In this document: piece by piece, positions 56,940-64,000 of the stretch
How the letters are laid out: each line of letters opens with the position of its first letter
Position numbering within the stretch: position 1 is the first letter of the stretch
Assembly (NCBI GenBank): GCA_905221605.1
Contig: CAJNDS010002129.1
Span: 364,501-428,500, forward strand
DNA: 64,000 bases
Direction: 5' to 3'
Source: Symbiodinium natans
Taxonomy: Eukaryota > Sar > Dinophyceae > Suessiales > Symbiodiniaceae
Made by a program: the position numbers and the translations under genes
Notes under the pieces: generated by a model
What the model saw: the letters and a program-made list of their open reading frames with translations, nothing else
The model's database searches: none
Told to the model about the DNA's origin: nothing

Positions 56940-57775
56940 GCGAATGCCTCATGTTGAATTGTGCAAGTGCCGAATCGGTTCGTGGGTGAGTCGTTTGCTT
57001 GGCACGGAGCTTGGAAATCGGTTCACCCAAGCCCTCAATGATCAATGGCAACGCAAAGTTCAAGGTAGAGGTATGTATGTGTTCAAGGGCACCTGCCAAC
57101 AGTTCGGGGGAACTTTTAACCTATCCTCCCTTGCCATGTGTGTGTGGTTGCCAACAACAACGCTTTGATCCTGTTCCTTCTCAACGCCTTCGAACCGGGT
57201 TGGGTTCCCGGGTTAAACTCTTACCCTCCTTGCAGGCTTTGGGGAAAGAGGTCAGCCATGTTGACCCCTCCAGCGGTGCAGAGCCTGGCATACCGAGCCT
57301 CTGAACAGATTTAGTGGGGCTCCGGGCTGTGGATGCAGTTGTCAAGAGGGTTCACGTTGGGGCTCAAAGCAACGGCAGGAAGGCTCTGGCAGATGTCAAG
57401 GAGCCGCTGGACGCCGTGAACTTGCATCTCGGTTGCCGACGGGCCCTGGGCAGGGGTGTTTGGCAGCTCGGCGCGCCGAGTCAGATGGGGGGGGGTTCTC
57501 CGAAAGAGTATGTGCCCTCCTGGGACTCGTGGACCTCAACCCTCAACCCTGGGGGAGTGCGATTCGTTCCAAGCCTGCGGTCGCAATGCAGGTGCGCGAA
57601 CCCCAAGATAGGGGCCCCTTGTCTGCAGGTAAGGGAATATTCGTGGATGCTGTACTGCACTACTCGCAGGAGCACAGTTGCTTGCACCTTCGCTGGCCTG
57701 GCATGCCTGGCTTGTTCCCCTTAAGCCCCGAACCCTTTGCTTTCTACATCTCTGAGAAGGGGGTGCATACCTAAA
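56940..57775 (+). other. Exon-like pieces, product unrecognised
   Basis: Frames about 56990-57060 (LGTELGNRFTQALNDQW), 57260-57300 (LTPPAVQSLAYRASEQI), 57320-57450 (VGLRAVDAVVKRVHVGAQS) and 57630-57773 (GKGIFVDAVLHYSQEHSCL, ending FYISEKGVHT, stop). They look like exons of one or two genes; no family recognised. Confidence 0.3.
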
Positions 57776-57805
57776 CCCTAAACCCTAAACCTAAACGTTA
57801 AACCG
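57770..57805. repeat. Telomere-like CCCTAAA run
   Basis: Three to four CCCTAAA-type units. Confidence 0.9.
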
Positions 57806-57970
57806 CCCAAACCATAACCATATACGCAGATCGGGCTCCAAACTGTAGCAAAGCCTGACGGCAACGCCTGAAACCAAAAAGCCCTCCAAAACCCTGAAAC
57901 GCCTGGGCGCCCTGGGCACCCTAACCCGAAAAGACCCCAAACACCCTAGTGCCTAAAACCCTAGATGCCC

Positions 57971-58132
57971 TCGAGCCCTACTTGGAGGTTCATGGTACTC
58001 ATTAATCAATTATAACTTCACGCACAACCCACTTATGCCCCCCTTAAGCGCCCCAATATGGTTATAATTGGGTCAGAAGTGCAGTTAGTATAATTGGGCG
58101 AATAAGTACCCGAACCTCCAAGTAGGGCTCGA
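57971..58132. mobile_element. 162-bp palindromic miniature element
   Basis: Perfect 21-bp inverted ends, 57971-57991 (TCGAGCCCTACTTGGAGG...) and 58112-58132. Inside, GGTACTCATTAATCAATTAT and ATAATTGGGCGAATAAGTAC continue the pairing imperfectly, so each arm is about 45-48 bp. Non-coding. Confidence 0.8.
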
Positions 58133-58334
58133 AACCCTGGTGACCACCAGCTCCTGAGCTCAGGCCACAGTCATCGATGACATGCACAAGCTGGGTGTCG
58201 CTAAGCGGCAGATTCTGAGCCTCAAGACCTCTCTACATTGGGGTGGCTGCCAAAATTATGATCCAGTTTGGGGAAAGGGGCCATCATTTTGAGAACTGAC
58301 CACATCGTGTGTGTTAGGAAACAAGAGCCCTGGG

Positions 58335-58515
58335 GAGGGTTCATGGGGCTTCGTGGGGCTTAATGGGGGTTTGATTGGGCTTGATGGGGGGCTTAATGGG
58401 CTTAATGGTGGCTTATTGGCGGCTTAATGGGCTTTAATATTTTCTTTGGGGGGGGGTTTTAATGGATGGTGGCTTAATATGGGGTTTAACCGGGTTTACT
58501 CGGGCTTTAAGGGGT
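58335..58515. repeat. Degenerate GGGCTTAATGGG repeat
   Basis: About a dozen 10-13 bp units: GGGCTTGATGGG, GGCTTAATGGGC, GGCTTATTGGC. Confidence 0.75.
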
Positions 58516-58555
58516 TTCGTTTCTTTTTTCTTCTCCTGCGTGTTCGTCTTCATGT

Positions 58556-58831
58556 TGGAGGTGCTTGGTGAAGCGGTGCATTGGGAATGCGCCTGAGGTC
58601 AAGAACGTCTTCGTGCAGCCGGGCGCCGAGGCGCCCGAGCTCAAGGACCTGAGCTAGAACCCAACATAGTCCAACGTAATCCAGCTTAGCGTAACGTGGT
58701 TGTTCCAGGCCGGCCAGACTCGAAACCAGGTTCAAACAGCCCGAAAGCCAAGCAGGAGAGATGCGAGGAGTTGGGCATTACCTGGCACGAGGGCTGCGTC
58801 CTGATTGAGTCGGGAGCTCCAGGGCACTAAA
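58556..58831 (+). other. Two exon-like pieces ending in a stop, product unrecognised
   Basis: 58567-58655 reads VKRCIGNAPEVKNVFVQPGA, then EAPELKDLS. 58740-58829 reads PKAKQERCEELGITWHEGC, then VLIESGAPGH and TAA. They resemble consecutive 3' exons of one gene; no family recognised. Confidence 0.35.
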
Positions 58832-60296
58832 GTGCGCCTGGGCCAAGAGCCGTTCAACAGCACAAACAAAGTTAGATGTTCCGGGGGGCTCTCGGAGCTT
58901 CCAGAAAGAGCAGCGACAAGAATCGCTTGAGCTTTTGTAGATGCCACCCTTCGCAGGCAGGAGATGCCTCGTGGTGGGAACACCTGGCGCAGAGTGGAGA
59001 ATCCATCCGTGCAGCTGAAAAAGCCGACGCGTCAAGCTGCACGAAATGATCAGGTTCAGGTGAAGTCGCATGGTTGAACGACTTAGAGTGGCAGCAAACA
59101 AGACACCCAACTTCCGCTCCAAGGGATCAAGGCCTCGTGGGAAGGCACAACGAAGAGATGCCGTGGCCTTGGTGGCGCCTCAGAGTTGTCACCTTCCCGG
59201 AGAGCATGGAGTCATGTCATCGTATCAATCTCCTTCATTGTATGACTTTCCGCGCCCAGACTCACTGCAAGCTTAAGCTAGATACATGCAGCACTTCGGG
59301 ACCATTCCCGAAGTGACTCAAGCAGGTGAGGTTGCAAGTACATTCCTTTGAAGGTGTTGTGAGCGTCATACTGAGTTATACTTGTAATCTTGGGTAATCT
59401 AGGGTAATCTTTGGTCATCTTGGGTATTCTGGGGCGATCTTGGGTATGACTAGCCCGGACTTTCCACACTGTCATTTTTGTTCAGGGCATGGAATCACGC
59501 ACCTGAGGGCCATGGTGTCTGGCCATCTCGCACCCTTTCACAACGACAATTCCAGCGACACGGGGCGGGATAGCAGGGCACAAGAGAAGCGAAGGCAACA
59601 CAGGCAAAATCATTCCATGTAGCATATGATGTGCACCTTTGCAAACATGTTGACCTATGCTCCCATCCTCAAATGTCACACCTGGCATGGTTCTCCAACA
59701 TCTTTCTCATGCTGCAGGAGTCGATACACTCCAGAATCGCTTTGCTACCTACGGCAGGCCGCGCCGTGTTACCCGTGGCACCTGTAGCAAGGGAAGCAAC
59801 CCGAACCTCGAACCCTCTTCATCCTGAACCAAGAGTAAAGCAAGTTTTTATGGAGGGGATTTCGTGGCGAAGTTGCATGAAATAGTTTTGTGGGAGTGCA
59901 GGCGCTTTTCCAATGTCGCGAAGCTTCCGCTTCGCAGTGCATAAATTTCAAGTGCTATCGTCTGCGGTCTAGTTTCCGTTGTGCTGGTGCAGTGCCTTGC
60001 CGGGGACTACATTCTTCACGTGTACTCACTGGCCTGAGGGTCAAAGGAAGTCCGAGATCTCACTGCAGCACGGTACTGCGGTCAGAAGCGAAGCTCCCAC
60101 AGTGTAGAATAGCATCCCTCTGCAGATTTTGGCTTAGAAGCATACATTTTGGACGTGACCGCTAGAGCACCTGCAGCATCCCGCAACCATGGCTGGAGAG
60201 GCGCCAGCAAGATTGCTTTGCACCTGACAGCGCTGAATCTGTTGCGCACACGGCATTTCGTAAGGGTCTTGGATGGACCAAGCTGTTCCCCCCTGG
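58832..60296. other. No supported gene
   Basis: Short frames only. Degenerate GGGTAATCTTGGGTAATC-type repeats at 59390-59450. A frame near 59716-59830 (QESIHSRIALLPTAGRAVL) is open but unassigned. Confidence 0.3.
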
Positions 60297-60342
60297 GGTT
60301 TAGGATTTGGGGTTTAGGATTTAGGGTTTAGGGTTTAGGGTG
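60297..60342. repeat. Telomere-like TTTAGGG run
   Basis: About six TTTAGGG or TTTAGGA-type units immediately upstream of the first recognised dehydrogenase exon. Confidence 0.95.
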
Positions 60343-60368
60343 AGTTGTTTAGTGCAGCACTTTGCCAG

Positions 60369-63966
<3,598 letters not shown>

Positions 63967-64000
63967 GCGCCGTGAGGAAACGGTAGCGCTGTCCGTTCTC

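Overview
This window looks like nuclear DNA of a dinoflagellate. Four things point there. Recognisable proteins are cut into many short exons whose introns often start with GC or GA instead of GT and end in AG|G. Plant-type telomeric heptamers (TTTAGGG/CCCTAAA) are scattered through introns and spacers. Nineteen bases at 38081-38099 match the 3' part of the dinoflagellate spliced leader. All genes I could recognise lie on the + strand, as is usual in dinoflagellate gene arrays. No uninterrupted bacterial-style gene, CRISPR array, rRNA or convincing tRNA was seen. Exon joins were made by eye, using reading phase and resemblance to known families.

Layout. 0.14-4.86 kb: a NOC2-like ribosome-biogenesis gene in about 16 exons. 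4.86-7.1 kb: AT-rich, G-rich, telomere-like and short tandem repeats. 7.2-11 kb: exons for coiled coils followed by a BTB/K+-channel-tetramerisation-type domain. 11-13.3 kb: weak unassigned exons. 13.33-15.50 kb: a non-autonomous element with perfect 25-bp terminal inverted repeats (TIRs) and three internal hairpins. 16.7-18.5 kb: an SPRY-domain gene. 18.5-20.9 kb: small TIR elements and low-complexity DNA. 20.9-33.6 kb: unassigned exons, then a long gene of a conserved family I cannot name (FEDW...LRYELHL ... HLAFYYQKYYKK ... GYKGG tail).

25.18-55.66 kb is a tandem triplication of a roughly 9-11 kb unit. Its left breakpoint falls inside an exon of the FEDW gene, so only the first copy can make that protein, and its exons decay in copies 2 and 3. 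Inside one FEDW intron lies a second transcription-sense gene for a multi-pass membrane protein. Its two reading frames stay open in all three copies. Copy 2 carries a 2.5-kb insertion that begins with the spliced-leader relic. Copy 3 carries a foldback element and two other insertions.

55.7-60.3 kb: unassigned exon-like pieces (one on the minus strand) and a palindromic miniature element. 60.37-64.0 kb: a D-3-phosphoglycerate dehydrogenase gene in at least 14 exons of 24-67 bp, running off the right end.

The genes do not form an evident pathway: nucleolar ribosome assembly, serine synthesis, an SPRY adaptor, a BTB protein, one unknown conserved protein and an amplified membrane protein.
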